From positions 1 through 40,517 of the forward strand of contig CAZAPZ010000002.1 in NCBI GenBank assembly GCA_964487285.1: a stretch of 40,517 bases of DNA. Direction: 5' to 3'. Below, piece after piece: positions 1 to 8,853 of the stretch. The position numbers and the translations under genes were made by a program. Each line of letters starts with the position of its first letter. Positions within the stretch are counted from its first letter, which is position 1. The notes under the pieces were generated by a model. The model did not search any database. It saw only the letters and a list, made by a program, of their open reading frames with translations, and was not told the DNA's origin. The stretch comes from CAZAPZ01 sp964487285 (lineage in GTDB: Bacteria; Campylobacterota_A; Desulfurellia; JAADFJ01).

Positions 1-2
1 TT

Positions 3-434
3 TCTACATTGTTTAAAATAGCACGGGTTCTTGATATTCCTATGGCGCAATTTTTTCAGGATGATCAAGCAGGCATAAGCAAAATTATTGTTGTAAAAAA
101 AGATGAAAGAAAAAAAGCGGAACGAAGAAGAATGTCCGGAACATCTATTGGGTATTCATACGAATCGCTTGCTTGGAAGAAAGCAAAAAAAGCTATGGAA
201 CCGTTTATCGTTACATTTGAGCCAAAAGAGATGGAGCAAGTGATATATTTCAGTCATCAGGGAGAAGAGTTTCATTTTATATTAGATGGAAGGCTTGAAT
301 TCATTGGTGATAATACAAAGATAACGCTTGTTAAAGGTGATTCTCTCTATTTTGAAGCAAATATAAGCCATGGTTTTAGAGCACTTGATGGAAAACCTGC
401 AAAAACTATCGCTGTTGTGCATTCTGACTATTAA
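3..434 (+). CDS. HTH (XRE)-cupin transcriptional regulator, 5' truncated by window edge
   Basis: The frame is open to the left edge, so the true start lies outside the window; the TTG at 9 is not a convincing start. The first visible residues (FKIARVLDIPMAQFF) look like the last helix of an XRE-type helix-turn-helix. A charged linker follows, then a C-terminal cupin barrel with HQGEEFHFILDGRLEF and later GDSLYFEANISHGF, the two classic cupin motifs. Family knowledge: such HTH-cupin proteins are DNA-binding regulators whose barrel senses a small metabolite. It ends 2 bp before the por gamma gene, so it is probably co-transcribed with, and may control, the 2-oxoacid oxidoreductase operon. The ligand cannot be told from sequence. 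Confidence 0.8.
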   Translation, partial: STLFKIARVLDIPMAQFFQDDQAGISKIIVVKKDERKKAERRRMSGTSIGYSYESLAWKKAKKAMEPFIVTFEPKEMEQVIYFSHQGEEFHFILDGRLEFIGDNTKITLVKGDSLYFEANISHGFRALDGKPAKTIAVVHSDY

Positions 435-436
435 AG

Positions 437-982
437 ATGAAAAGCATAAGGATACATGGCAGAGGAGGTCAGGGTGCAGTATTGGCAAGTAAAATCTTGG
501 CATATGCATATTTTCTCGAAGGAAAATTCTCTCAAAGCTTCCCCACTTATGGAGCCGAGCGTAGAGGGGCTCCTGTGACTGCATTTATCAAAGTTGATGA
601 TAAATTTATTCATGAAAGATGCCCTGTAAGAAAAGCGGATATTGCTGTAATTCTTTCGGACACTATCCTAAAATTTATTGACTTGGAAGACGGCATGAAT
701 GACGGAAGTATTATTCTATTGAATTCTAAGAAACATGCATGCGATCTTGATTTAAAAACAGATGCCAAACTGATTATTTCAGATCTTGCCAAAATAGCCG
801 TTGCCAATAATTTGGGCTCTGCATCTTCTCCGATAATAAATATTCCAGCACTTGGAATGATAGGAAGAATTGATCATATAAAACTTGAAAACTTGATAAA
901 AGCAACAGAGAAATTTGCTCCAAATCATAAAGATCAAAATCTATCTGCATTAAAGGAGGCCTACGAGAAAAACAATGAGTGA
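437..982 (+). CDS. porG: 2-oxoacid:ferredoxin oxidoreductase, gamma subunit
   Basis: 181 aa, the usual size for a separate gamma subunit. The N-terminus IRIHGRGGQGAVLASKILA is the family signature, followed by SFPTYGAERRGAPV, also highly characteristic. With the alpha, beta and delta subunits it oxidatively decarboxylates pyruvate or another 2-oxoacid to acyl-CoA in the cytoplasm, reducing ferredoxin, and can run in reverse for CO2 fixation. The ATG at 437 follows the regulator stop by 2 bp. The end overlaps the next gene by 8 bp, whose ribosome site (aaaggagg) lies inside this gene, so translation is probably coupled. Substrate (pyruvate or a branched 2-oxoacid) is not settled by sequence; por is the default. 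Confidence 0.93.
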   Translation: MKSIRIHGRGGQGAVLASKILAYAYFLEGKFSQSFPTYGAERRGAPVTAFIKVDDKFIHERCPVRKADIAVILSDTILKFIDLEDGMNDGSIILLNSKKHACDLDLKTDAKLIISDLAKIAVANNLGSASSPIINIPALGMIGRIDHIKLENLIKATEKFAPNHKDQNLSALKEAYEKNNE

Positions 983-2582
983 AGCAATTAAGCAAGAAGA
1001 ATTAACAGGTTACAAAGATAAGCCCACAACATATTCGCTTACTACAACTGAAATTAACATGACAGGATCTTGGAGATTTATAAGGCCTGAAGTAGAAGAT
1101 AATATGGCTCCATGCTCAGATAGATGTCCCGGTAGTATTAATATGGCGCGTTACATGCAGTATATCGGTAAGGGCGATAATGATACTGCGGTTAAAATTT
1201 TGCGCGAAGAGAATCCTATGCCTGCGATTACAGGGCGTGTCTGTCCGGCATTCTGCGAAACGGAATGTAATAGAAAAGAGTTTGATGAACCGATAGCTAT
1301 AAGGCAAGTTGAACGATTTCTCGGTGATTGGTCGCTTGATTATCCCGAGTCGCCGCCAACAATAACATCTGATAAAAAAATAGCAATAGTAGGCTCTGGT
1401 CCGTCAGGATTAAGCTGCGCTTATTTTTTGGCTAAGACAGGCTATGATGTAACGATTTACGAAGGTAATGATGAAGTTGGAGGAGTTCTAACTTACGGAA
1501 TACCGCTGTATCGACTACCCTCCGATGTAAGAAAAAGGGAACTCGGTTTAATAACCAGAGGCATAAATGTGAAAACGGGCGTATATATTGATGAAACCTC
1601 TATATATAAGTTAGCTAATGACTATGATGCTCTCTTTTTTGCACCCGGTTTATGGAAGGATCGAATAATTCTCAAAGGCAACGGTGTGTATGCAGGCGGC
1701 GAACTATTGAAAAGTTTAGCTGCCGGTAAAAAACCTCCTTCGGGTAAAAAAGCAGTGGTGGTTGGTTCGGGCAATGTTGCCATGGATGTGGCAAGATCAC
1801 TTATGAGACTTGGAAAAGATATTACTGTAGTTTGCGCTGAAACAGCTGAACAAGTCCCTGCATTTAAAGAAGAATTCGAGCAGGCTATTGAGGAAAATCT
1901 ACAAATTAAACAGTGCGAGCTTCCGGTAAGCTTGATATACGGTAATTCAAAAAAGCTGAAAGGCGTAAAAATGAGCAAGGCGGCAATTGTAGACAAAAAA
2001 GTTGTAACAGAAAAAACCGCTTTAGAAATTATAGATGCTGATATGCTAATATACGCAATAGGACAAGACGCTGAATTTAGAATAAAGGATAAAAAGAATA
2101 TTTTTGTCGGAGGAGATTATCTCACAGGTCCAAGTTCGGTTATAGATTCAATATCATCCGGCAAAGTTGTAAGTTTTCAAATAGAACAATTTCTTAAAAC
2201 AGGCACTAATTTTCAAGTAGATAAGAATTCTTTTAGACTGGGAAATCCAAGCGGCCGGAATATTGTAAGCTATGATAAGATAAACGATTTTTATTTCGTA
2301 AAAAAGAAACGTATGGAACCTTCCATCTTGGAAGTCAAGCAAAGGGGCAGAGATAGCGAAATCATAGGAGCTTACAGTGAAGACGAGGCAGTGAAAGAAG
2401 CTTCCCGCTGTTTTCATTGCGGCAGCTGCGATTTTTGTCAAACTTGCTGGTTTTACTGTCCCGATGTGGCAATAAAAACTATAAATGGAACAATCTCTTT
2501 TGACTATGATCATTGCAAAGGATGCGGCACCTGTTTTACAGAATGCCCGAGAGGAGCCATAGCCATGAAGGAGGAACTATGA
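975..2582 (+). CDS. Fused POR delta-type ferredoxin and GltD-like FAD/NAD(P) oxidoreductase
   Basis: 535 aa multidomain protein. Residues about 31-38 (GSWRFIRP) match the head of PorD delta subunits. Residues 45-110 carry a cysteine-rich segment (PCSDRCP, GRVCPAFCETECNR) like the iron-sulfur region of glutamate synthase small subunit. Next come an FAD Rossmann motif (VGSGPSGLSCAYFLA), an NAD(P) Rossmann motif (VVGSGNVAMDVARSL) and the GGDYLTGPSSVIDSISSGK FAD segment. The C-terminus from about 479 is a two-cluster ferredoxin, the last being CKGCGTCFTECP. It lies between porG and porA, so it should be the electron-handling delta subunit, perhaps linking ferredoxin to NAD(P)H (inference). It overlaps porA by ATGA. 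Confidence 0.88.
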   Translation: MSEAIKQEELTGYKDKPTTYSLTTTEINMTGSWRFIRPEVEDNMAPCSDRCPGSINMARYMQYIGKGDNDTAVKILREENPMPAITGRVCPAFCETECNRKEFDEPIAIRQVERFLGDWSLDYPESPPTITSDKKIAIVGSGPSGLSCAYFLAKTGYDVTIYEGNDEVGGVLTYGIPLYRLPSDVRKRELGLITRGINVKTGVYIDETSIYKLANDYDALFFAPGLWKDRIILKGNGVYAGGELLKSLAAGKKPPSGKKAVVVGSGNVAMDVARSLMRLGKDITVVCAETAEQVPAFKEEFEQAIEENLQIKQCELPVSLIYGNSKKLKGVKMSKAAIVDKKVVTEKTALEIIDADMLIYAIGQDAEFRIKDKKNIFVGGDYLTGPSSVIDSISSGKVVSFQIEQFLKTGTNFQVDKNSFRLGNPSGRNIVSYDKINDFYFVKKKRMEPSILEVKQRGRDSEIIGAYSEDEAVKEASRCFHCGSCDFCQTCWFYCPDVAIKTINGTISFDYDHCKGCGTCFTECPRGAIAMKEEL

Positions 2583-3700
2583 AAGATATGATGATGGGAA
2601 GCGAAGCGATAGCTCTTGGAGTAAAACTTTCGAGACCGGAGGTAATAAGCGCATATCCTATTACACCACAAACACATATAATAGAAACATTGGCGGAAAT
2701 GACAGAATTAGGCGAGCTTGATGCTAAATTTATAAAAGTAGAATCTGAAATCTCAGCAATTAGCAGCTGTTACGGAGCCGTTGCGGCAGGAGCAAGAACA
2801 TTTACCGCAACAGCAAGCCAAGGCCTGCTTTTAATGCATGAAATGCTCCATTGGTTTAGTGGGGCAAGACTGCCTATGGTGCTTGTAAATGCAAATAGAG
2901 CTGTCGGATATCCATGGAATATATGGACAGATCAATCCGACTCACTTTCGCAAAGAGATACTGGATGGCTTCAGATTTATTGTGAAAATGCTCAGGAGGC
3001 TGAAGATTTTGTTCCTATTGCATATAAAATAGCAGAAAGCCTATATCTTCCGATTATGGTATGCATAGACGGTTTCATCTTGTCTCACACGCTTGAACCA
3101 TTGATTATAAGAAACAAAGCCGATATCGACAAATATTTGCCGAAGTATGAGCCTGATTATTTTCTTGATACCGACAATCCCCAAAGTTTTGGTAATGCTG
3201 CTATGGGTAATAGCTATTACAAGATGAAAAAAGCTATTTTCAACAATATCGTCGACTGGACAAAAATCAACGCTGCGCTCTCCGAATATAACAAACTTAT
3301 GAGTACAGACTATCGACCTGTCAACTGCTACAAATCAGAGGATGCCGACCAGCTTTTTCTTACAACCGGTGCATTATGCGGAACCGCAAGAACGGCCGTT
3401 GACATATTAAGAGAAAAAGGTATTAAGATTGGTCTGATTAACATGCGTTTCGTCAGGCCGCTTCCGATTAAGTGGTTAAAAGAGGCGATTAAAGACAAAA
3501 AGGTGTGGGTTTTAAACAGAGCCGTCTCATACGGCAACAGCGGAACATTGACCGAGGAAATAAAAAGTGCATTGTACCCTATGAATAATGTTATTTTAGA
3601 CGTTATCGTAAGCCTCGGCGGAAAAGATGTTTATCCTGAAACCTTGGTTGATCTTCTCAATATTAAGGACACAAGCAAAACCATATGGTTAGGAGAATAA
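2579..3700 (+). CDS. porA: 2-oxoacid:ferredoxin oxidoreductase, alpha subunit
   Basis: 373 aa from the ATG at 2579, which overlaps the previous stop as ATGA and follows the ribosome site gaaggagg; the upstream in-frame start at 2513 would lie inside the ferredoxin domain and is rejected. Family motifs: SAYPITPQT near the N-terminus, FIKVESEISA, TATASQG, and WNIWTDQSDSLSQRDTGW, all typical of pyruvate:ferredoxin oxidoreductase alpha chains. It binds part of the thiamine diphosphate active site at the interface with beta. Length matches free-standing PorA. Third gene of the por cluster, followed after 2 bp by porB. Confidence 0.94.
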   Translation: MKDMMMGSEAIALGVKLSRPEVISAYPITPQTHIIETLAEMTELGELDAKFIKVESEISAISSCYGAVAAGARTFTATASQGLLLMHEMLHWFSGARLPMVLVNANRAVGYPWNIWTDQSDSLSQRDTGWLQIYCENAQEAEDFVPIAYKIAESLYLPIMVCIDGFILSHTLEPLIIRNKADIDKYLPKYEPDYFLDTDNPQSFGNAAMGNSYYKMKKAIFNNIVDWTKINAALSEYNKLMSTDYRPVNCYKSEDADQLFLTTGALCGTARTAVDILREKGIKIGLINMRFVRPLPIKWLKEAIKDKKVWVLNRAVSYGNSGTLTEEIKSALYPMNNVILDVIVSLGGKDVYPETLVDLLNIKDTSKTIWLGE

Positions 3701-3702
3701 AA

Positions 3703-4572
3703 ATGAACTTTAACAATATAACACATGAGGAAAAACTGAACTCAGGACATCTTGCATGTTCGGGATGTGCAGCCAGCTTGTCTATGCGGCATGTTTTGAA
3801 AGCTATAAATGGAAAAACTATCGTAACCATACCGGCATGCTGCTGGTCTATAATATCGGGTACATATCCAACAACTGCATTATCTATACCAATTCTGCAT
3901 ACACCGTTTGCAACCGCTGCCAGTACCGCATCAGGTGTGCGTGCCGCTCTTGATATGAAAGGCGATACAGACACAACCGTTTTAGCTTTTGCAGGGGACG
4001 GAGGAACATTTGACATCGGCCTTCAAGCGCTTAGCGGAGCTCTCGAAAGAGGCGATAATATTATGTATATTGTTTATGACAATGAGGCATATATGAATAC
4101 AGGAATACAAATGAGCTCTGCAACACCAGCAGGAGCATGGACAACAACAACGCCGCATGGCAAACCTGTGGAAAATTGGAAAAAAGATATTTTTTCAATT
4201 GTCGTTGCCCACAGACCTGTATATGCAGCAACTGCAACAATAGCTTACCCTGATGATTTTTATAGCAAAATTGAAAAAGCATCAAAGCTAAAAGGTGCTA
4301 AATTTATACATTTGTTGTCATCATGCATTCCCGGATGGAAAATGAACGAGGATGACAGTATAAAAGTGCTGCGCTTAGCGGTTGAAACAGGAGTCTTTCC
4401 CCTGCTTGAATGGGACGGCTCAACTCACCTGACTTATATACCCGAAAAACTCATTCCCATTAAAGAATACTATGAACTGCAAGGTAGATATAAAAATTTG
4501 AGCGAAAAAAGAATGGCAGAGATTCAGATTCTTGTGAGAGAGCACTTCAGCAAACTAATGTCAGCTGCCTAA
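3703..4572 (+). CDS. porB: 2-oxoacid:ferredoxin oxidoreductase, beta subunit
   Basis: 289 aa from the ATG at 3703, chosen because aggag lies just upstream and the alternative start at 3685 overlaps porA. It carries the thiamine diphosphate-binding motif GDGGTFDIG followed by YDNEAYMNTGIQMSSATP, typical of PorB. Cysteines at CSGC near the N-terminus, in the ACCWS segment and in SSCIPGW fit the proximal [4Fe-4S] cluster of this subunit. Together with porA it forms the catalytic core. It is the last gene of the operon; an imperfect hairpin lies about 110 bp downstream, between it and the convergent aconitase gene. Confidence 0.94.
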   Translation: MNFNNITHEEKLNSGHLACSGCAASLSMRHVLKAINGKTIVTIPACCWSIISGTYPTTALSIPILHTPFATAASTASGVRAALDMKGDTDTTVLAFAGDGGTFDIGLQALSGALERGDNIMYIVYDNEAYMNTGIQMSSATPAGAWTTTTPHGKPVENWKKDIFSIVVAHRPVYAATATIAYPDDFYSKIEKASKLKGAKFIHLLSSCIPGWKMNEDDSIKVLRLAVETGVFPLLEWDGSTHLTYIPEKLIPIKEYYELQGRYKNLSEKRMAEIQILVREHFSKLMSAA

Positions 4573-4599
4573 TTCCCTATCATTTGTGCTTAATACATA

Positions 4600-4616
4600 A
4601 TGAGCCCGCTGCACAA
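4600..4616 (+). repeat. Dispersed 18-bp motif, copy A (divergent)
   Basis: ATGAGCCCGCTGCACAA, a diverged copy of the motif ATGAGACCACTGCAYAAT also seen at 4654, 11717 and 40205. It lies in the gap downstream of porB, 54 bp before copy B. Confidence 0.45.
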
Positions 4617-4653
4617 CTGCAGAAAAACCGTAAGCCGTAAGATAATTAACACA

Positions 4654-4671
4654 ATGAGACCACTGCATAAT
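4654..4671 (+). repeat. Dispersed 18-bp motif, copy B
   Basis: ATGAGACCACTGCATAAT. It differs at one base from the copy at the flgJ start (11717) and at one base from the copy at 40205. Here it is intergenic between porB and the convergent aconitase gene. Confidence 0.6.
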
Positions 4672-4684
4672 ATAAAAATAAAAA

Positions 4685-4754
4685 GGCGTGAGGTCTTAGG
4701 GAAAAAATTAAAAAATATCTCTTTATCTTTTTTTAACCCATAAACCTTACGCCC
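4685..4754. terminator. Probable bidirectional terminator between porB and aconitase
   Basis: An imperfect inverted repeat: ggcgtgaggt at 4685 pairs with accttacgcc ending at 4753, one position being G-U. Pairing extends inward through ggg/ccc and A/T tracts around an AU-rich loop. A-rich and T-rich runs border the central part on both strands. The position between two convergent genes supports a shared terminator. The stem is imperfect and the loop long, so this is moderate evidence. Confidence 0.5.
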
Positions 4755-4788
4755 AAAGTATATTACTCAGAACTTCTTAATTTCTTAC

Positions 4789-6792
4789 CTATTCGGTTAT
4801 TGTTATTTCCTCAAAGGTTTTACCTTTGAATTTTTTTGCGATCTGCATTGTTCCTCCCGAGAGAATCGTTTTTCTTTCACGGCTTGACAGATCATATTTC
4901 AAATTAAAGGAGATATTACTTGTTTTATCAACGAGTTTAATTATGCCTGTTCCATTGATTAACGCTAATCGCGTATTCTCGAGAATAATCAAATCATGCA
5001 GGGCAATCTTATCGTAGTCGTTTTGATTCTCAAATGTTAATGGCAAAATTCCAAAATTCACCAAATTCGCCTTATGAATCCTTTCAATTGACTTTGCAAT
5101 AATAGCTTTAACACCAAGATACATAGGACAAAGCGCGGCATGTTCCCTACTTGAACCTTGACCGTAAGATTCGCCGGCAACAATAATATTGCAAATATCG
5201 TTCTTTTTATTTTTAAGTGCTCTATCCGGAAATGTTGGATCCAGAGGTTCGAAAACAAACTCAGAATATTTTGGAACATTAGAACGATATACCAGCCGCC
5301 TTCCCGCAGGCATAATATGATCAGTTGTAATATTATCTGCAACTTTCAGTGTAACTTCACCATCAACGAAATCTCGCAATGGCTCCCCTTCAGGCGGTCT
5401 AACAATATTAGGACCTCTATAAAGAGTAATTTTTTCAGCATCTTTCGCAGGGATTGGAAACTCAAAAAGCGTATCATCTTTTAGGAACCGTTCGGGAAAT
5501 TTAAATTCGGGATAAGTTATTCCCATTTTTTTCATATCTCTCGGATCTGTAAGTTTGCCAGTAATTGCACATGCAATAGCAGTTTCAGGACTTGTAAGAT
5601 ACACTTTCGCAGATACAGTACCGGATCTGCCTTTAAAGTTGCGGTTATTTGTTCTTATGCTTATCGCATCCGATTTGGGAGCCATTCCGTTTCCTATGCA
5701 GAAGCCGCATGCAGATTCCAATATTCTCGCACCGAATTTTTCAAAAGTTAAAAGTGACCAGTTGGCCATAGTCATAATAGCTACTTGCCTTGAACCTGGA
5801 GCAACACCAAAACTCACATTATGATCTACTTTTATTCCTTTCTGCAAAGCCTGGCTTATTAGGTCGGCTGTAACCGTTATATCTCTATAAGATGAATTTG
5901 TGCAGCTTCCAATCAGTACCTGATCGACTGCCATTCCCTCTATATCTCTGACTTTTTTCACATTGCCCGGACTATGCGGAAGTGCCACCATAGGCTCTAA
6001 CTTAGATAAGTCAATCTCTATAATTTTATCATATTCAGAATCATCATCTGCCGTTAAACTGTTCCAGTCCTCTTCTCTCTGTTCAAGTTTAAGAAATTCT
6101 CTTGTTCTCTCATCTGAAGGGAAAACCGAAGTTGTAACACCGAGTTCAGCTCCCATATTAGTTATGGTTGCTCTTTCAGGCACGCTTAGTGTCTCAACGC
6201 CGGATCCGTAATACTCTGCTATCCATCCGACATTCCCTTTTACACTTAATATTGAGAGCAGTTTTAATACAACATCTTTGCCTGAAACAAAAGGCTTTAA
6301 TGATCCTGTGAGATGAATTCCGTAAAGTTTAGGAGCTCTTATATAAAATGGAAGTCCCGCCATAGCAGAAGCAACATCCAATCCTCCGGCTCCTATGGAA
6401 ATCATTCCGATTCCACCGCCTGTAGGTGTATGAGAATCGGATCCAAGCAGTGTTCTGCCCGGAACTCCAAATCGTTCGATATTAATCTGATGGCATATAC
6501 CATTTCCAGCCTTTGACAGAACCTCCCCATATTTCTTGGCAAAACTTTCGAGGTATCTGTGATCATCCGCATTCTCAAAGCCCATCTGAATGGTATTATG
6601 GTCTATATAGCTAACCGAAAGCAGCGTTTTAACTCTATCGACTCCCATCTGTTCAAACTGCAGATCCGCCATAGTTCCTGTTGCATCCTGCGTTAAAGTC
6701 GTATCAATATGTATTCCAATCTCGTTTCCTTTTTCAAGATTGCCCTCTACGACATGTTTCTCCAAAATTTTATAAGTTACGCTCTTTGCCAT
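4789..6792 (-). CDS. Aconitate hydratase, short Aquifex-type
   Basis: 667 aa. It interconverts citrate and isocitrate via cis-aconitate in the TCA cycle, using a [4Fe-4S] cluster in the cytoplasm. Visible motifs: GSDSHTPTGGGIGM early in the protein, cluster cysteines in GSCTNSS and in ACGFCIGNG, and GESYGQGSSREHAAL in the C-terminal swivel domain with the substrate-binding serine and arginine. At about 670 residues it is much shorter than the 890-aa AcnA/IRP class and fits the mitochondrial/Aquifex-type group. The ATG is preceded by ggagg. It lies 109 bp downstream of hflC on the same strand, so it may be its own transcription unit. Homoaconitase or isopropylmalate isomerase is unlikely given the single-chain architecture. 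Confidence 0.92.
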   Translation of the reverse strand: MAKSVTYKILEKHVVEGNLEKGNEIGIHIDTTLTQDATGTMADLQFEQMGVDRVKTLLSVSYIDHNTIQMGFENADDHRYLESFAKKYGEVLSKAGNGICHQINIERFGVPGRTLLGSDSHTPTGGGIGMISIGAGGLDVASAMAGLPFYIRAPKLYGIHLTGSLKPFVSGKDVVLKLLSILSVKGNVGWIAEYYGSGVETLSVPERATITNMGAELGVTTSVFPSDERTREFLKLEQREEDWNSLTADDDSEYDKIIEIDLSKLEPMVALPHSPGNVKKVRDIEGMAVDQVLIGSCTNSSYRDITVTADLISQALQKGIKVDHNVSFGVAPGSRQVAIMTMANWSLLTFEKFGARILESACGFCIGNGMAPKSDAISIRTNNRNFKGRSGTVSAKVYLTSPETAIACAITGKLTDPRDMKKMGITYPEFKFPERFLKDDTLFEFPIPAKDAEKITLYRGPNIVRPPEGEPLRDFVDGEVTLKVADNITTDHIMPAGRRLVYRSNVPKYSEFVFEPLDPTFPDRALKNKKNDICNIIVAGESYGQGSSREHAALCPMYLGVKAIIAKSIERIHKANLVNFGILPLTFENQNDYDKIALHDLIILENTRLALINGTGIIKLVDKTSNISFNLKYDLSSRERKTILSGGTMQIAKKFKGKTFEEITITE

Positions 6793-6901
6793 TTACGGCC
6801 TCCATAAATATATTTTTATGCCTTAGTTTGCAATAAATTCGTACAACTGTTAACGGATCGCATACATTATCTTATAAAAAATTTATTAGCTGTTTAAAGA
6901 T

Positions 6902-7849
6902 CTATTCATTTCCTTCCTTGCTAAGCAGCTTATATATATCGGAATCGGTAGAAAGCATAAGCCAATCATTCTTAGATATACTTTTTTTGTATGTTTGCAT
7001 AGTTTTTAGAAATTTATAAAATTTGCGTGATTCTGCATTTTTGTTATAAGCTTTTGCATATATGAGAGTGGCTTTTGCATCCGCAACACCTTTTATCTCC
7101 TGAGCTGTTTTATAAGCTTCTGAATTTATCTGTTTCAGTTCACGATCTTTACTTCCCAAAATTTTTGCAGCCTCTCCGGCTCCCTCGGATTTGAATTTAT
7201 CTGCTATCTGTTCTCTTCTCGTTATCATACGCTGAAATATTGTTTTTCTTACCGATTCAACATAATTTATTCTTTTAAATTGAAGATCAAGCACCGTAAT
7301 CCCCAGCCTTTTGGTACGTTTATTTGCAATAAGCACTATCGAATTGGTAATTTGTTTTCTTCCAAATTTAATATTCGGAAGTGTCTCAATGGGCGAATTC
7401 TCAAATGCTTCGCTGTTTTTAATGCTTCGGTTTGTTGACCGTATCAGTTCAACGAGTTCATGATCGGCAACGGCATTTCTTGTCTGTCCGTCCAAAATAT
7501 CATCAAGCCGTGATTGAGCTCCCCTTTCATTTTTAACTCTCTTAAAGAACAGGAGCGGATTAGTTATTTTCCATATTGCATATGCATCAATCCAAACAAA
7601 TCGTTTGTCTTTTGTGGAGACTTGCGTTGGATATCCATACCATTCCATGGCACGCTTGTCAAAAAAATGTGCCTCTTGTATTATCGGAATCTTGAAATGC
7701 AGACCTGAGCTTGCAATTGCTTTTCCTACCGGTTTTCCGAATTGTGTTATTATAACTTGTTCAGCCGGATTAACAATATATGCAGATGAAATAACAACTA
7801 TAGCCAGAAATATTGCTGCTATTACAAATAGCGATCTTTTTCCTTTCAT
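6902..7849 (-). CDS. hflC: HflC, SPFH-domain membrane protease regulator
   Basis: 315 aa. A single N-terminal membrane segment (about residues 6-25) is followed by an SPFH/band-7 domain beginning VNPAEQVIITQFGKP. Family motifs include RAMEWYGYPTQVSTKDKRFVWIDAYA (split across the domain) and the helical EQIADKFKSEGAGEAAKI segment. HflC forms, with HflK, a large cage in the inner membrane that encloses and modulates the AAA protease FtsH. The start overlaps the hflK stop as ATGA and is preceded by agaggtg, so the two are translationally coupled. FtsH itself is not in the window. Confidence 0.93.
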   Translation of the reverse strand: MKGKRSLFVIAAIFLAIVVISSAYIVNPAEQVIITQFGKPVGKAIASSGLHFKIPIIQEAHFFDKRAMEWYGYPTQVSTKDKRFVWIDAYAIWKITNPLLFFKRVKNERGAQSRLDDILDGQTRNAVADHELVELIRSTNRSIKNSEAFENSPIETLPNIKFGRKQITNSIVLIANKRTKRLGITVLDLQFKRINYVESVRKTIFQRMITRREQIADKFKSEGAGEAAKILGSKDRELKQINSEAYKTAQEIKGVADAKATLIYAKAYNKNAESRKFYKFLKTMQTYKKSISKNDWLMLSTDSDIYKLLSKEGNE

Positions 7850-8838
7850 TTTTCACCTCTGTTTTGAAATAGCCGACTAAGCGGTAAGATTGGAAGCGTA
7901 GTTGCTTTTCCATCGCTTATGACCAATCTGGCTTTTGATAATATATCGGCCATTGCATTAAGATAGATACGCTGATATGTAACATTTTTTGCACTCATAT
8001 ACGCACCGAACATTTTGTTAAATCTATCAGCATCACCTTGAGCCTTATTTACCTCTGCGATTGCATATCCTCTTGCTATCTGAATGGTTTTCGCTGCCTC
8101 ACCTTTGGCTTTCGGTACTGCTCTGTTATAATTAGCAAGAGCTTGGTTGATAAGCTTTGCCTTTTCCTGCTGAGCTTCATTAACTGCATTAAATGCCGAC
8201 TTGACCTGTTCCGGCGGCATAACATCCTGAAGCACAACCTGAGCAACTCTTATTCCCATATTGTACCGGTTTACCAACTTCTGAAGCATTATTGTTGCAG
8301 TAGCTGCAACTTCTTGGCGTCCTACGGTCAGAATTTCATCAACCGTTCTATCTCCAATAACCGATCTCATAACAGCTTCGTTCATATCCCTGAATGTCTG
8401 TGTTGGATTTTTTATTTTAAAAAGATAATCATACGGATTGTCAATTCTATACTGTACTATCCATTGAACTACGACTGCATTAAGATCGCCGGTCAGCATA
8501 AGAGATTCGTCCTTGTATCCTTTTTCAGAAAATTGGGTTCTTACTCCTGGAAGCTCCGTTCTGAACCCGAATTCAAGTTTAAGCTGCCTTTGAACAGGTA
8601 TATCATATACATTCTCAATACCAAAAGGTAGTTTGAAATTAAGTCCCGGTTCTGCAGTTCTTACATATTTGCCGAATCTAAGTACAACACCAACCGAATC
8701 GGTTTTAACTGTAAACCATGATGACAAAAGCAATATTATGACTATTGCTATAATGACCAAAGTTCCTATAGATTTGAAATTCATCTTTTTCAAATCTATG
8801 TTCAACTTGTTTAAATCGAATTGAGGCATATCACCCAT
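7846..8838 (-). CDS. hflK: HflK, SPFH-domain membrane protease regulator
   Basis: 330 aa. A short cytoplasmic N-terminus is followed by a hydrophobic segment (about 26-46, IVIILLLSSWF) and the SPFH domain with VKTDSVGVVLRFGKYVRTAEPGL. Next comes a helical region with LQDVMPPEQVKSAFNAVNEAQQ, a strong HflK signature. The glycine-rich N-terminal extension of enterobacterial HflK is missing, as in many other phyla. The start at 8838 is 4 bases after aaggagg. It follows ftsY by 15 bp, giving a likely ftsY-hflK-hflC operon that groups membrane targeting and membrane quality control. Confidence 0.93.
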   Translation of the reverse strand: MGDMPQFDLNKLNIDLKKMNFKSIGTLVIIAIVIILLLSSWFTVKTDSVGVVLRFGKYVRTAEPGLNFKLPFGIENVYDIPVQRQLKLEFGFRTELPGVRTQFSEKGYKDESLMLTGDLNAVVVQWIVQYRIDNPYDYLFKIKNPTQTFRDMNEAVMRSVIGDRTVDEILTVGRQEVAATATIMLQKLVNRYNMGIRVAQVVLQDVMPPEQVKSAFNAVNEAQQEKAKLINQALANYNRAVPKAKGEAAKTIQIARGYAIAEVNKAQGDADRFNKMFGAYMSAKNVTYQRIYLNAMADILSKARLVISDGKATTLPILPLSRLFQNRGEK

Positions 8839-8853
8839 AATTCCTCCTTATAT

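Noticed and set aside
2513..2578. Longer start for porA
   Set aside because: It would extend into the ferredoxin-coding end of the previous gene and lacks a ribosome site, while ATG 2579 has one.
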